NCBI RefSeq assembly: GCF_000381745.1
Contig: NZ_KB906985.1
Span: forward strand, 1-64,000
Reading direction: 5' to 3'
Length of the DNA stretch: 64,000 nt
Origin: Psychromonas ossibalaenae ATCC BAA-1528
GTDB lineage: Bacteria; Pseudomonadota; Gammaproteobacteria; Enterobacterales; Psychromonadaceae
Made by a program: the position numbers and the translations under genes
In this document: positions 19,157-29,364 of the stretch, piece by piece
Layout: each line of letters opens with the position of its first letter
How positions within the stretch are numbered: position 1 is the first letter of the stretch
Notes under the pieces: generated by a model
The model's input: only the letters and a program-made list of their open reading frames with translations
What the model was told of the DNA's origin: nothing
Databases searched by the model: none

Positions 19157-20689
19157 CTAATCCTCTCTGCTTACGCGTAAGATCTCTTCTAAAGTCGTTT
19201 TTCCAGCAAGCACTTTCGCTAGCCCGTCATCTCGAATACTTGGGGTACGCTCACGAATCAGCTTTTCAACAGCCTGTTCACCCGCACCGGTATGGATCAG
19301 CTCACGAACCTGATCATCAACCATAAACAGTTCATGAATACCAGTTCGTCCTTTGTAGCCACTGTTATTGCAGTTAGAACATCCAACGGCACGATAGATA
19401 ACAGCGTTTTCAGCTGCAGCTAAACCTAAAATTTGCTTCTCTTTTTCGGTCGGCGTATGTGCCTCTTTACATTTTGGACATAATCGACGTACCAGGCGCT
19501 GTGCTAAAACACCTAACAAGCTGGAAGACAGAAGGAAAGGCTCTACGCCCATATCACGTAAACGCGTCACCGCGCCAACCGCGGTATTGGTATGCAGAGT
19601 AGATAATACCAGGTGACCGGTTAAACTGGCCTGCACGGCAATCTGGGCTGTTTCTAAATCTCGGATCTCACCAATCATAACTACATCAGGATCCTGACGC
19701 AGAATAGCACGCAGCCCGCGGGCAAAAGTCATATCAACTTTACTGTTTACCTGCGTTTGACCAATCCCGTCAATCGCATACTCGATAGGATCTTCAACTG
19801 TCAGAATATTACGATCTTTAGAGTTTATCTCTAATAAGCCGGCATAAAGCGTGGTACTTTTACCTGAACCTGTCGGCCCGGTAACCAGAATAATACCGTG
19901 GGGTTTATGCACCAGATCACTCATAATATGGTGATTCTGATCAGTCATACCCAGCGTATTCAGATCCAGCTTAATGGCGTTTTTATCCAAAAGACGTAAA
20001 ACAACACGTTCGCCATGACTAGACGGCATAGTTGAAACACGTACATCAACAGCACGCCCACCGATACGTAGTGAAATACGGCCGTCCTGCGGCACACGCT
20101 TTTCAGCGATATCCAGCTTCGCCATAACCTTGATGCGCGACACTAATAATGCAGCCAGCTTACGCTGCGGTTTCAGTATCTCACGTAATACACCATCAAT
20201 ACGGAAACGAATAATCAATGAATTTTCAAAGGTTTCGATATGAATATCAGAAGCTTCTTCTTTAATTGCCTCGCCTAACATAGCATTGATCAGTTTAATA
20301 ATCGGTGCATCATCTTCAGCTTCTAATAAATCTTCATTACCCGGCAGCTCTTCTGCAAGCGTAAAGAAATCATCGCTGCCGATATCTTCCATCAACTGCT
20401 GTGCTTCTGAAGATGACGACTGATAAGCAATCGCAACCAGGTTGTCAAAACGTTCTTTGTCAACCTGGTTTAAAGTAAACGAATGACCGATAACCCGGCG
20501 CGCTTCAAGCAGCAGCTCTGCAGCAGGAAGGCTCTTATAACAAAGCTCGGTCAGCTCTCCCTCGTGAAAAACAACCATTTCATGTTTTTTTGAAAACGAA
20601 AAAGGCAGTTGTCCGCGCGGTGTAACTTCAATGAGTTCCGGTTCAGTTAGTGATTCAGGCGGCAGCCCAGGCTGTTCAAGTACCGTCAT
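19157..20689 (-). CDS. gspE: Type II secretion ATPase GspE
   Basis: Cytoplasmic hexameric ATPase that powers pseudopilus assembly (510 aa). An N-terminal GspL-binding domain is followed by Walker [11 protein letters not shown] near residue 273, the Asp box (EDPIEY), Walker B ([10 protein letters not shown]), and a zinc-binding pair CPKC / CSNC near residues 404 and 437. The start overlaps the gspD stop (TAATG). Confidence 0.98.
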   Translation of the reverse strand: MTVLEQPGLPPESLTEPELIEVTPRGQLPFSFSKKHEMVVFHEGELTELCYKSLPAAELLLEARRVIGHSFTLNQVDKERFDNLVAIAYQSSSSEAQQLMEDIGSDDFFTLAEELPGNEDLLEAEDDAPIIKLINAMLGEAIKEEASDIHIETFENSLIIRFRIDGVLREILKPQRKLAALLVSRIKVMAKLDIAEKRVPQDGRISLRIGGRAVDVRVSTMPSSHGERVVLRLLDKNAIKLDLNTLGMTDQNHHIMSDLVHKPHGIILVTGPTGSGKSTTLYAGLLEINSKDRNILTVEDPIEYAIDGIGQTQVNSKVDMTFARGLRAILRQDPDVVMIGEIRDLETAQIAVQASLTGHLVLSTLHTNTAVGAVTRLRDMGVEPFLLSSSLLGVLAQRLVRRLCPKCKEAHTPTEKEKQILGLAAAENAVIYRAVGCSNCNNSGYKGRTGIHELFMVDDQVRELIHTGAGEQAVEKLIRERTPSIRDDGLAKVLAGKTTLEEILRVSRED

Positions 20690-22680
20690 TACAGCTGTTC
20701 CTCTGTGCTGCTTTTAGGTTCTTTAATCTCAGGATCATCCCCTAAGTTGAAATCAGCAGGCACAATTTCATGGCTTTCACCCCATTCAGGTAATATCGGT
20801 GGAATCGCATCCGGCATCAGATCCACACCAGAATCACGCTGTCCCTGCTGAATTGCACGTATCAGACTGTATTTACGCGAGCTTAGAGCACTCATTTTTT
20901 CATCATCACGAATAATTGTCGCACGCAGGAAAACCATCAGATTACGTTTTTCTGTTGTATTCGCAGTTGATCTGAACAGGTGCCCTAAATACGGAATATC
21001 ACCTAACAGCGGGACTTTAGATACTGATTCAGTGACCTTGTCGTCAATTAAACCGCCAATTATGATTGTCTCGCCTGATTTGGCTAATACTGTTGTTTTA
21101 ACTGAACGCGTTGAAAATACAACATCAGCTGCATCTGTATCAGGCTTAACGCTGGAGACTTCCTGCTCAATCACCAGCTGCACGGCATCACCTTCATTGA
21201 TCTGCGGCGTGACTTTTAATTTAACCCCCACTTCTTTACGTTCGATCGTCTGGTAAGGGTTGTCATTATTTGAGCCTGTTGCTGAACCCGTTATAACCGG
21301 AACATCATCACCAACGACAAAATTTGCTTCCTGATTGTCCAGGGTAGTGACACTTGGTGTTGATAATATATTTGATGAGTTTGAGGCCGCAACAGCTTGT
21401 AAAACAACTCCCCAGTCACTGCCGATATAACCAAATGCAGCGCCTGTTATGCTTGCGATCGCACTAGCCGCATTTTCATCACTTTCACCAGCCGCAATAA
21501 GCTGGCCGGTAGTCGCACCATTATTTTTGAATTGTGTTCCGCCGTAGTTACCGCCAAACTGGGTATTGAGGTTAATACCGTCGCCTTCAGAAACTTCAAC
21601 AATAATTGCCTCAACTAATACCTGTGCCCGGCGAATATCTAACTGGCGAATAATATTATCCAGCGAAGACATTAATGCAGGCTGCGCAGAGACAACAATA
21701 GAATTAGTACCTTCGTGCGCTTCAATACTCAAATCTGACGAAGATGATTTACTTTTTTTGCCGTCAGAAGACTGAGCAATACTTTTACTTACCCCCTGCA
21801 GCACACCGACTAGATCCTCAGCTTTCGCATACTTGAGATAAAACACACGGGTATTACCATTATTTTGTAATTCTTTATCTAATGATTTAACTAAATCAAC
21901 GATACGCGCACGCGTTTTCGGCTCACCACTGATAATAATTGAGTTCGTTCTTTCGTCAGCAACCAGACGCGGTTTTAAAATGCTTGGAGTCGTATTTTTT
22001 GAGCCGCTGGCCGGTTTTTGAATGGTATCAATAATCTTAACCATTTCCAGAGCACTGGCAAACTCCAGCTTAACAATATCAACTTCCTGATCACCGGCTT
22101 TATCAACACGATGAATAATCTGCACCAGACGATTTACAACCGCGGCACGTCCAGTGATCATAATGACATTAGACGGATCATAATGAACTACATTACCGCC
22201 GCCGGCATTATCATTTAACTGGCGCAATAAAGGTGCTAACTCCCGAACAGATACATTAGTAACAGGCACAACCCGAGTAACCATCTCGTCACCAGAATAT
22301 ATTTCACCGTCATCAACAACCGGAATTGCAGAAACTTTGGCATCTTTAGCTTTGATTACTTTGATAATGCCGTTATCCATCTCGACAACTGCAAAGCCGT
22401 AGACCTCTAATACATTTAAAAAGAACTGGTAATACTGTTTTTCAGTTAACAGATCATAGCTGCGGACGTTAATACTCCCCCGCACAGAAGGATCTAAGAT
22501 AATGGTTTTATTTAAATTTTTACCAACGATATTAACAAATTCATTAATATCAGCATTTTTAAAGCTCGCAGAATACTCAGTAGCAAGAACCTGCCCAACA
22601 CTTGCGGTCTGAATTACTAAAGCAAGTAGAGATAAGCTTAATAATTTACCAAGTCTGTTATTCATCCCGAAAAATCTCAT
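20689..22680 (-). CDS. gspD: Type II secretion secretin GspD
   Basis: Outer-membrane channel of the system (663 aa). A signal peptide ends near ATEYS. Then come N0 ([15 protein letters not shown]) and three N-domains. The secretin core includes VPVITGS and the conserved [16 protein letters not shown]-terminal S-domain of about 60 residues suggests a pilotin partner encoded elsewhere, as no gspS is seen here. GGAG lies 11 bases before the ATG, slightly far. A second ATG five codons in is possible. Confidence 0.97.
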   Translation of the reverse strand: MRFFGMNNRLGKLLSLSLLALVIQTASVGQVLATEYSASFKNADINEFVNIVGKNLNKTIILDPSVRGSINVRSYDLLTEKQYYQFFLNVLEVYGFAVVEMDNGIIKVIKAKDAKVSAIPVVDDGEIYSGDEMVTRVVPVTNVSVRELAPLLRQLNDNAGGGNVVHYDPSNVIMITGRAAVVNRLVQIIHRVDKAGDQEVDIVKLEFASALEMVKIIDTIQKPASGSKNTTPSILKPRLVADERTNSIIISGEPKTRARIVDLVKSLDKELQNNGNTRVFYLKYAKAEDLVGVLQGVSKSIAQSSDGKKSKSSSSDLSIEAHEGTNSIVVSAQPALMSSLDNIIRQLDIRRAQVLVEAIIVEVSEGDGINLNTQFGGNYGGTQFKNNGATTGQLIAAGESDENAASAIASITGAAFGYIGSDWGVVLQAVAASNSSNILSTPSVTTLDNQEANFVVGDDVPVITGSATGSNNDNPYQTIERKEVGVKLKVTPQINEGDAVQLVIEQEVSSVKPDTDAADVVFSTRSVKTTVLAKSGETIIIGGLIDDKVTESVSKVPLLGDIPYLGHLFRSTANTTEKRNLMVFLRATIIRDDEKMSALSSRKYSLIRAIQQGQRDSGVDLMPDAIPPILPEWGESHEIVPADFNLGDDPEIKEPKSSTEEQL

Positions 22681-22765
22681 TTATTCTAAAACTCCAAATT
22701 ATTACTTTATTACAGGTTAATTATTTTAAAAAACTATCTAAAACAATAGCAGCTAATTCTTTCTG

Positions 22766-23692
22766 CTACGGGATACTGAAATACAATTCATGCAGCTGCC
22801 CGTTACGATCGACCGTTAAACTTATTTCTGTCATCGTTGGAAACTCTTTCATTAACGAAATACTCTGCTGCATATCAGTTAAATCTATACCGTTTAACTC
22901 AATCGCCAGATCACCATTTTTCAAGCCGGCCTCGTCAAATAACGAACGGTCTTTGCCGGGTCTAACTCGGTAGCCCTTTATCTGGTTATCTTTTCTGACA
23001 GGTGAAATACCAATAAAATCAGTGAGTTTACTAGGGTCTTTTAATAAAGCCTGACGATCTAAGTTGACTTGCTGTATTTTTTTAGGACGCTTTGAAGGTT
23101 TTTTTGTCTTTACAGAAGCAAGACTTTTGGATTCATGAGCTTTAACCTTGCGTGCCGACTCCTCAACACCATCAAGCATCAATGTCTGATACACGCTTCT
23201 AACATCTAAAATAATACGATCTTCATAAACGTCATAAACTTTTGCATTAGTTCCTTTTATTTCGGAACCAATAAAGTAACTGTCCTGCTTCCCCTGATAA
23301 ACGATGATTGCGCTGGATTGAGAGGGGTCTGTAGCTGCAACAACCCCAACCAGTTTTAAAGCTAATTTTGTTTTCGGGGCTTCCATTGGAGATGTTGGAT
23401 CCTGCCGAGCGGCTAACTTAGCTTTCGCTTCAGCTTGACTTTTATCCTTTTCAGCTTGTTCTGCTCGTGTAAGCTTTTTCGTTTCACCAAAAAGATGCTG
23501 GTCTTGTAATTCCTTCGTCTCTATCTTGCGGGACATATCAACGTTGCTGACCGGAGGCGCCTGCCACTGATACTCAGGCTCATCTTCCGGCACAAGGGAC
23601 CAAGTAAGTACTGCAGCCTGATATGTTAACAATGTGCCCGCCACAGTTAAGACGATTGCTGACGATTTTTGTAAAAATATAGATAAAAACAC
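22766..23692 (-). CDS. gspC: Type II secretion protein GspC
   Basis: Inner-membrane protein that couples the platform to the secretin and takes part in substrate choice. It has one membrane helix (SAIVLTVAGTLLTYQAAVLTW), a periplasmic homology region near residues 95-180 (LALKLVGVVAA), and a C-terminal PDZ domain (GYRVRPGKD, then AGLKNGDLAIELNG). No ATG is available. GTG at 23692 (308 aa) has AAGG eight bases upstream. TTG at 23716 is the longer alternative but has no ribosome site. Confidence 0.93.
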   Translation of the reverse strand: MFLSIFLQKSSAIVLTVAGTLLTYQAAVLTWSLVPEDEPEYQWQAPPVSNVDMSRKIETKELQDQHLFGETKKLTRAEQAEKDKSQAEAKAKLAARQDPTSPMEAPKTKLALKLVGVVAATDPSQSSAIIVYQGKQDSYFIGSEIKGTNAKVYDVYEDRIILDVRSVYQTLMLDGVEESARKVKAHESKSLASVKTKKPSKRPKKIQQVNLDRQALLKDPSKLTDFIGISPVRKDNQIKGYRVRPGKDRSLFDEAGLKNGDLAIELNGIDLTDMQQSISLMKEFPTMTEISLTVDRNGQLHELYFSIP

Positions 23693-24108
23693 AAATAGTA
23701 CCTTGTTGAATTTCAAATTATCAGCATGTCGAATGCACTACTTTAGTAGTATGCTGTAAATTAACATTAAGGCTTTAGCTAAGCCAGTTCACTTCGATTT
23801 GTTTTTGTAAAATAATAATAAAAATACAAACAGTATTCTACTGAGCGCTTAATATTTACTGCTTAATTTTCAATCATCAGCCTGCCTAATATTTACAGCA
23901 TGCAGATAAAATAGGCGAGGATGCTACCCCACCTGGCTTCAGGCGACAACAAACTAACCGCAATAATGAGATCCAGTAAAGTTAATAAGCTTAATTTTTC
24001 TTAAATAAAGTATTCGTGGTGTTAATTTTAGCTTACTATCATAAAAAAGGAGTTAGGGGCAATATGAATTTGCTATACTGACTCTTCCAGTAACAAAAGG
24101 CTGAAAAA
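23693..24108. other. Divergent spacer gspC / hslR
   Basis: Non-coding stretch holding the promoters of the gsp operon (leftward) and hslR (rightward). The only clear structure is the hairpin at 23722-23756. An AAAGG ribosome site for hslR lies at its right end. I did not see an obvious activator site. Confidence 0.6.
23722..23756 (-). promoter_or_regulatory. Leader hairpin before gspC
   Basis: Two nested perfect stems: CAGCAT (23722-23727) with ATGCTG (23751-23756), and ACTACT (23737-23742) with AGTAGT (23745-23750). No U run follows, so a terminator is unlikely. It lies about 30 bp upstream of the preferred gspC GTG and could bind a protein or affect translation of the first gene of the operon. 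Confidence 0.4.
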
Positions 24109-24513
24109 ATGGCTGAAAAAAAAATTCGTCTGGATAAATGGTTATGGGCGGCACGTTTTTATAAAACACGCAGTATTGCGCGCGACATGATTCAGGGCGG
24201 CAAAGTGCATTATAACGGACAGCGCGGCAAGGCGAGTAAAACAGTCGAACTTGGCGCATTATTATCGATTCGCCAAGGCGATATAATTAAACAGGTAACC
24301 ATTGAGCTGTTATCAGATCAGCGGCGCGGTGCACCTATAGCTGAAACTCTGTATCAAGAAACACCTGAAAGTATCAGCAAGCGCGAGCAGTACCAGACTT
24401 TGCGTAAATTGAGCTTACAGAATGCCCCGCATCCAGATCGTAAGCCGAATAAAAAACAGCGGCGCGAACTGATTCAGGCAAAAACAGAGCGAAACACAGC
24501 TAAATTCGATTGA
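24109..24513 (+). CDS. hslR: Ribosome-associated heat shock protein Hsp15
   Basis: A 134-aa S4-domain RNA-binding protein. Hsp15 rescues 50S subunits carrying a nascent chain. The signature IRLDKWLWAARFYKTRS is present at residues 5-21, and the basic C-terminus (KPNKKQRREL) fits. It is followed by hslO in the same direction, a pairing conserved in related bacteria. Confidence 0.96.
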   Translation: MAEKKIRLDKWLWAARFYKTRSIARDMIQGGKVHYNGQRGKASKTVELGALLSIRQGDIIKQVTIELLSDQRRGAPIAETLYQETPESISKREQYQTLRKLSLQNAPHPDRKPNKKQRRELIQAKTERNTAKFD

Positions 24514-24658
24514 AATAAGCTCGAAATATAGACTGCTCCACGCATAAAAAGCTCTGCGTCAATACTGATCGTAAGCTGTAATCCAAACAAAAAAACAACG
24601 TCTCCAAGAGACAGCGTAATAACGCAGATTAAACAAATTAACTAAGAGTAAAAACACC

Positions 24659-25519
24659 ATGACTGACCAGCTACAACGCTTTATTTTTGACGATTATCAA
24701 ATTCGCGGAGAAATAGTACAAGCACATAACAGCTTCCATGAAATCATCAAAAATCACGATTACACGACTGAGGTCAATAATGTTATTGGTGAATTATTAA
24801 TCGCAACAAGTTTATTGACCGCAACATTAAAATTTGAAGGCAAAATTGCAGTACAGCTTCAGGGTGACGGCCCCTTGAATCTGGCTGTCATTAATGCCAA
24901 TCAGGATTTAGAACTTCGCGGTACCGCGCGTGTTGAAGGTGAAACGACAGGGCTTTCATTCAAACAGTTAGTTGGTAAAGGCCACCTGATGATTACCATC
25001 ACCCCGGATGACGGCGAACGCTACCAGGGAATTGTTGCATTAGAAAAAGATTCTCTCAGTGAATGCTTAGAAGATTATTTTGAACAATCAGAACAGTTAG
25101 CCACGCGTATTATTTTACATGCCGACAGCAAAGGAAAAACCTTAGCCGCCGGTTTGTTTTTACAGACATTACCCGCTGTTGATGAAAACCATGAAGATGA
25201 CTTTGCTCATGTTTGCGCTTTAGCATCAACAGTCAAAGAAAATGAATTATATTCATTAGAACGCGATGAGCTGCTCTACCGCCTCTACCATCAAGAAAAG
25301 GTACGTTTGTTTGAAGCTCAGCCGATCAGCTTCAAATGCAGCTGTTCAAAGGAACGCTGTTTAACGTCTCTTGCTTCAATCGCTCAGCAGGAAATTTTAG
25401 ATCTATTACAGGAACGAGGTGCCATCGACATGCATTGTGAATATTGTGCAAGCGATTATCGCTTTGAAATTGATGACCTGAAGATATTGTTAAATATTCA
25501 ACACAACACTCAGCATTAA
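24659..25519 (+). CDS. hslO: Redox-regulated chaperone Hsp33
   Basis: Holdase chaperone switched on by oxidation (286 aa). The C-terminal zinc-redox switch is intact: CSCSKERC-like upstream pair (FKCSCSKERC, near residues 228-236) and the CEYC pair near 261-264. The N-terminal folding domain begins QLQRFIFDDYQIRGE. It lies 145 bp after hslR and is closed by a strong terminator. Confidence 0.97.
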   Translation: MTDQLQRFIFDDYQIRGEIVQAHNSFHEIIKNHDYTTEVNNVIGELLIATSLLTATLKFEGKIAVQLQGDGPLNLAVINANQDLELRGTARVEGETTGLSFKQLVGKGHLMITITPDDGERYQGIVALEKDSLSECLEDYFEQSEQLATRIILHADSKGKTLAAGLFLQTLPAVDENHEDDFAHVCALASTVKENELYSLERDELLYRLYHQEKVRLFEAQPISFKCSCSKERCLTSLASIAQQEILDLLQERGAIDMHCEYCASDYRFEIDDLKILLNIQHNTQH

Positions 25520-25559
25520 CAAAACAGCAGCAAACACACAGTAAATTTACAATAATCGT

Positions 25560-25598
25560 AGAGTCTTCACATTCCTGATGTAAAGACTCTTTTTTTTT
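25560..25598 (+). terminator. Terminator after hslO
   Basis: Stem AGAGTCTT / AAGACTCT extended by an inner ACAT / ATGT stem, followed by eight T's. Confidence 0.9.
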
Positions 25599-25721
25599 AA
25601 CTTTTATTTCATAGTTTGAACTAGATCTCCCACATATTTTCTTAATTCCCCTACCCTGAAGACTGAACTTTCATTTAATACTTAATCAATGAAATTTCAA
25701 CCACTTAAGAGGAACTGATAT

Positions 25722-27353
25722 ATGACACTAGCGAAAACACTATCCACAGATAAGTTAAGCACATATGGCATCACAGGCGTTTCTGAAGTTGTGTACAACC
25801 CAAGTTACGAGACTCTTTTTGAAGAAGAGATGTCACCTGACTTAACCGGTTTTGAAAAAGGAATTATTACAGAAAACGGCACAGTTGCCGTTGACACAGG
25901 CATATTTACCGGCCGCTCCCCCAAAGACAAATATATCGTTAAAGACGATACCACACGCGACACTATCTGGTGGTCTGATCAAGGTAAAAACGATAATAAA
26001 GCTATCGAACCGTCAACCTGGAGTCATTTAAAAGAACTAGTTACAACAGAATTGTCCAATAAACGTCTATTTGTTATTGATGCGTTTTGCGGCACCAATA
26101 AAAATTCGCGCTTAAAAGTACGTTTTATCATGGAAGTAGCATGGCAGGCACACTTTGTAACTAACATGTTTATTCGTCCATCTGACGATGAACTAATTGA
26201 TTTTGAACCAGATTTTGTAGTAATGAACGGCTCAAAAACCACCAATCCTGAATGGCAGGCACAAGGTTTAAACTCTGAAAACTTTGTTGCCTTTAATCTG
26301 ACAGAAAAAATACAGGTAATCGGTGGAACATGGTACGGCGGCGAAATGAAGAAAGGTTTGTTCTCAGTAATGAACTACCTGCTGCCTCTAAACGGCATGG
26401 CATCCATGCATTGTTCAGCAAACATGGGTAAAGGCGGCGATACCGCTATTTTCTTTGGTCTGTCAGGTACTGGTAAAACCACTTTATCAACGGACTCAAA
26501 GCGCGCTCTGATCGGTGATGATGAACATGGCTGGGATGACGACGGTGTATTTAACTTTGAAGGCGGCTGTTACGCTAAAACCATTCGTTTAAGTGCTGAG
26601 GCTGAGCCGGACATTTATGGTGCGATTAAGCGTGATGCCCTGCTGGAAAATGTGGTGGTCAATGCTGATGGTATTGTTGATTATGATGATGCCAGCAAAA
26701 CAGAAAATGCACGTGTTTCCTATCCAATCCACCATATTGAAAATATTGTACAACCTATCTCTAAAGGCGGTCATGCACAGAAAGTTATTTTCTTAACAGC
26801 AGATGCATTTGGTGTTTTACCACCTGTTTCTAAACTGACTAAAGCGCAGACGCAGTACCATTTCTTATCGGGTTTCACGGCTAAACTTGCCGGTACAGAG
26901 CGTGGTATTACGGAGCCTACACCAACTTTCTCTGCATGTTTCGGGGCGGCGTTCTTAAGTCTGCATCCGACACAATATGCAGAGCAGTTAGTAAAACGCA
27001 TGGAAGCCTGCGGAGCAGAGGCTTACCTGGTAAATACCGGCTGGAACGGCTCAGGTAAACGTATCTCAATTCAGGATACACGCGGCATCATTGATGCGAT
27101 CTTAGACGGATCAATTGAAAATGCACAAACTAAGCAGATCCCGTACTTTAATCTGGAGGTACCGTTAGCGTTACCGGGTGTTGACAGCGACATTCTAGAT
27201 CCACGCGATACCTATACATCAGCAGCTGAATGGGAAACTAAAGCTGAAGAGTTAGCGAACCTGTTCATCAATAACTTTGAGCGCTACACTGATAAAGAAG
27301 AAGGTCAGGCATTAGTTGAAGCTGGACCACAATTAGCAGTAGAAACCGCTTAA
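25722..27353 (+). CDS. pckA: Phosphoenolpyruvate carboxykinase (ATP)
   Basis: Gluconeogenic enzyme converting oxaloacetate and ATP to phosphoenolpyruvate, CO2 and ADP. At 543 aa it is the ATP-dependent type. Visible motifs are [11 protein letters not shown] near residue 64, the P-loop [11 protein letters not shown] near 247, and the metal-binding GDDEHGWDD near 268. Its position beside hslR-hslO and the gsp operon is a conserved arrangement. An AAGAGG-type ribosome site precedes the ATG. Confidence 0.98.
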   Translation: MTLAKTLSTDKLSTYGITGVSEVVYNPSYETLFEEEMSPDLTGFEKGIITENGTVAVDTGIFTGRSPKDKYIVKDDTTRDTIWWSDQGKNDNKAIEPSTWSHLKELVTTELSNKRLFVIDAFCGTNKNSRLKVRFIMEVAWQAHFVTNMFIRPSDDELIDFEPDFVVMNGSKTTNPEWQAQGLNSENFVAFNLTEKIQVIGGTWYGGEMKKGLFSVMNYLLPLNGMASMHCSANMGKGGDTAIFFGLSGTGKTTLSTDSKRALIGDDEHGWDDDGVFNFEGGCYAKTIRLSAEAEPDIYGAIKRDALLENVVVNADGIVDYDDASKTENARVSYPIHHIENIVQPISKGGHAQKVIFLTADAFGVLPPVSKLTKAQTQYHFLSGFTAKLAGTERGITEPTPTFSACFGAAFLSLHPTQYAEQLVKRMEACGAEAYLVNTGWNGSGKRISIQDTRGIIDAILDGSIENAQTKQIPYFNLEVPLALPGVDSDILDPRDTYTSAAEWETKAEELANLFINNFERYTDKEEGQALVEAGPQLAVETA

Positions 27354-27385
27354 CTTAACTGGTTATTTAATTAAGCAGTCAAAAT

Positions 27386-27419
27386 AAAGCCGTAGGAATT
27401 AATACTTCTACGGCTTTTT
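27386..27419. terminator. Bidirectional terminator between pckA and the EamA gene
   Basis: AAAGCCGTAG / CTACGGCTTT stem with T runs on both strands. It separates the convergent pckA and permease genes. Confidence 0.9.
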
Positions 27420-27422
27420 CTT

Positions 27423-28334
27423 TTAGCTGTCTTTACTCTGATCGGAAAGAGAAGCATAAAGCGTTACCAGCACAATCAGTAAAGCACCTAGATACTGGTA
27501 CCAAAGCAGGGCCTCTCCTAAAAAAATCATCGCAAATAAGATACCGAATAAAGGCTCAGAGCCCATTAATACCGATACATTGCTTGCTGAAGTTTTAGAA
27601 AGTGCATAATTTTGCGCAAAAAAAGCAAAGATAGTACAAAACAAAACCAGATAAAGCGTTAACCACCAGAACTGCGCTTCATTAGGTAATTCAGGAATAC
27701 CCCCGTTATTAGACAGCAGAAGTACAAATAAAGCACCAAAGCCGATAATCCCCGACTGCAGCATGGTTAAACTGAGTATCGGCAACCCTCTGCCCTGCAT
27801 CAGTTTTTTAGTGTAAACTACCATAAATGCACGCAGAACAGCAGCCAGCAGAATCAGCATATCTCCTTTATTAAAACTTAAGGAAAATCCCGATTTTACT
27901 GTCAATAGAAGAACACCGCTAAAAGCCAAAGTGCACAAAACAAACAGCTTTTTGTCCGGCTTGGTTCTAAAAGCAAACCATTCAACAAACGGTGTCATAA
28001 TCACACACAGGCTGACTAAAACCACTGCGTTAGAAGCACTGGTATTTAAAACACCGAATGCTTCAGTAGTGAATATTAACAACAGCAGAATACCACTAGG
28101 TACAGCAATCCAGGCATTCTTAGTTTTACCTTTTTTGTAGTCACTAATAAAAACGGGTAATAACAAAAAAAATGTAAGCAGAAAGCGAACTGCCAGAAAG
28201 GCCGTAACAGAAATAAAAGCTAACGCCTGCTTGCTGACACCGTAACTTGTACCCCAAAATACAGCGACTAAAATCAGCATCAATTCTGCTTTAGGTAAAC
28301 GAACAAACTGTTGCGGCAGATAAAGTGACTTCAT
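27423..28334 (-). CDS. EamA/DMT-family permease
   Basis: Inner-membrane protein of 303 aa with ten predicted hydrophobic segments arranged as two EamA repeats. The first begins LMLILVAVFWGTSYGVSK, typical of the family, and the second ends near PLFGILFAMIFLGEAL. Members export amino acids or other metabolites, but the substrate cannot be inferred. It is divergent from a LysR regulator gene, which probably controls it. Confidence 0.9.
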   Translation of the reverse strand: MKSLYLPQQFVRLPKAELMLILVAVFWGTSYGVSKQALAFISVTAFLAVRFLLTFFLLLPVFISDYKKGKTKNAWIAVPSGILLLLIFTTEAFGVLNTSASNAVVLVSLCVIMTPFVEWFAFRTKPDKKLFVLCTLAFSGVLLLTVKSGFSLSFNKGDMLILLAAVLRAFMVVYTKKLMQGRGLPILSLTMLQSGIIGFGALFVLLLSNNGGIPELPNEAQFWWLTLYLVLFCTIFAFFAQNYALSKTSASNVSVLMGSEPLFGILFAMIFLGEALLWYQYLGALLIVLVTLYASLSDQSKDS

Positions 28335-28378
28335 TTTTTTCCTTAGCAGTAAATAGAAAACAAGCTGTTACCTGTTTT

Positions 28379-28396
28379 TATATGCTAATTCATATA
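28379..28396. promoter_or_regulatory. Palindrome between the permease and LysR genes, possible operator
   Basis: TATATG-N6-CATATA, perfectly inverted, in the 106-bp divergent spacer. It resembles the dyad sites bound by LysR regulators and is placed to control both genes. Confidence 0.5.
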
Positions 28397-28440
28397 CCAT
28401 AGGTTGATAATAGACAGATTTGTAATAGGACTTATTCCCA

Positions 28441-29355
28441 GTGGACATCAATAGAGTTATCCCGTTAATGCCTGATATGGCAGTATTTGTTACCGTAGTT
28501 GATACCGGAAACTTCACTAAAGCGGCCGCATTACTGGGTGTTACCCCGTCTGCTGTCAGCCGTCAGATAGGTCGTTTAGAAGAAGCGTTAGCGGTTAAAT
28601 TATTAATCCGCACCACACGCAAGCTAGCATTAACCGACCCGGGAAAAGTGACTTATGATTATTGTAAACAGATGTACGAATCGGCCCAGGAAGCCGTTCA
28701 GGTGTCTAGCTCAGCGGCTTCCAGCCCGGCTGGAACATTGCGTGTATCAGCTCCAAAAGCTCTAGCCAATCAATTACTTAAACCTTTTATTAGACCATTC
28801 TTAGCTTTATACCCGGATATACAACTGCAGTTAAAAGCAACCGACAGATTCATCGATCCGGTGCACGACAACATCGATATCATATTCCATATTACCGAAC
28901 AGCCGATTGAAGGGTTAATAAACAAAGTCGTTGGCCGGGTTAATCAGCTGCTTTGCGCCAGCCCTGAATATCTGGAACAGTACGGCACTCCTTTACTGCC
29001 CTTGGACTTAACAGCTCATAATTGCATTTATCTGGGAGAAACTGTCAGTGACAGGCGCTGGAAGTTTATTCGAGAAGGCCACAGTGCAACGGTAAATGTA
29101 AGCGGCAGCTACGCAGTAAACCACAGTGATATGCGCCTTGATGCATTGACTAACGGACTAGGGATCGGTTTTTTACCGGATTTTGTAGCACAACAGGCTA
29201 TTTCTGATGGTTCACTGATAGAAGTACTCGATCAGTGGCAGATCACCGGCAATTATCAAGGAGATATCTGCATGCAGTACGCCCAGTCAAAATTTTTACC
29301 TAAAGCCAACCGGGTTTTTATTGATTACGTCAGTCAGCAGCTGACCAGCCGCTGA
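28441..29355 (+). CDS. LysR-family transcriptional regulator
   Basis: A 304-aa regulator with an N-terminal winged helix (FTKAAALLGVTPSAVSRQIGRLE, shown in part near residues 25-47) and a periplasmic-binding-like effector domain. The start is GTG at 28441, with AGGA ten bases upstream. An ATG nine codons later is the alternative, but related proteins carry an N-terminal PLMPDMAVF stretch. It is divergent from the EamA permease. Confidence 0.9.
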   Translation: MDINRVIPLMPDMAVFVTVVDTGNFTKAAALLGVTPSAVSRQIGRLEEALAVKLLIRTTRKLALTDPGKVTYDYCKQMYESAQEAVQVSSSAASSPAGTLRVSAPKALANQLLKPFIRPFLALYPDIQLQLKATDRFIDPVHDNIDIIFHITEQPIEGLINKVVGRVNQLLCASPEYLEQYGTPLLPLDLTAHNCIYLGETVSDRRWKFIREGHSATVNVSGSYAVNHSDMRLDALTNGLGIGFLPDFVAQQAISDGSLIEVLDQWQITGNYQGDICMQYAQSKFLPKANRVFIDYVSQQLTSR

Positions 29356-29364
29356 CAATATTTG

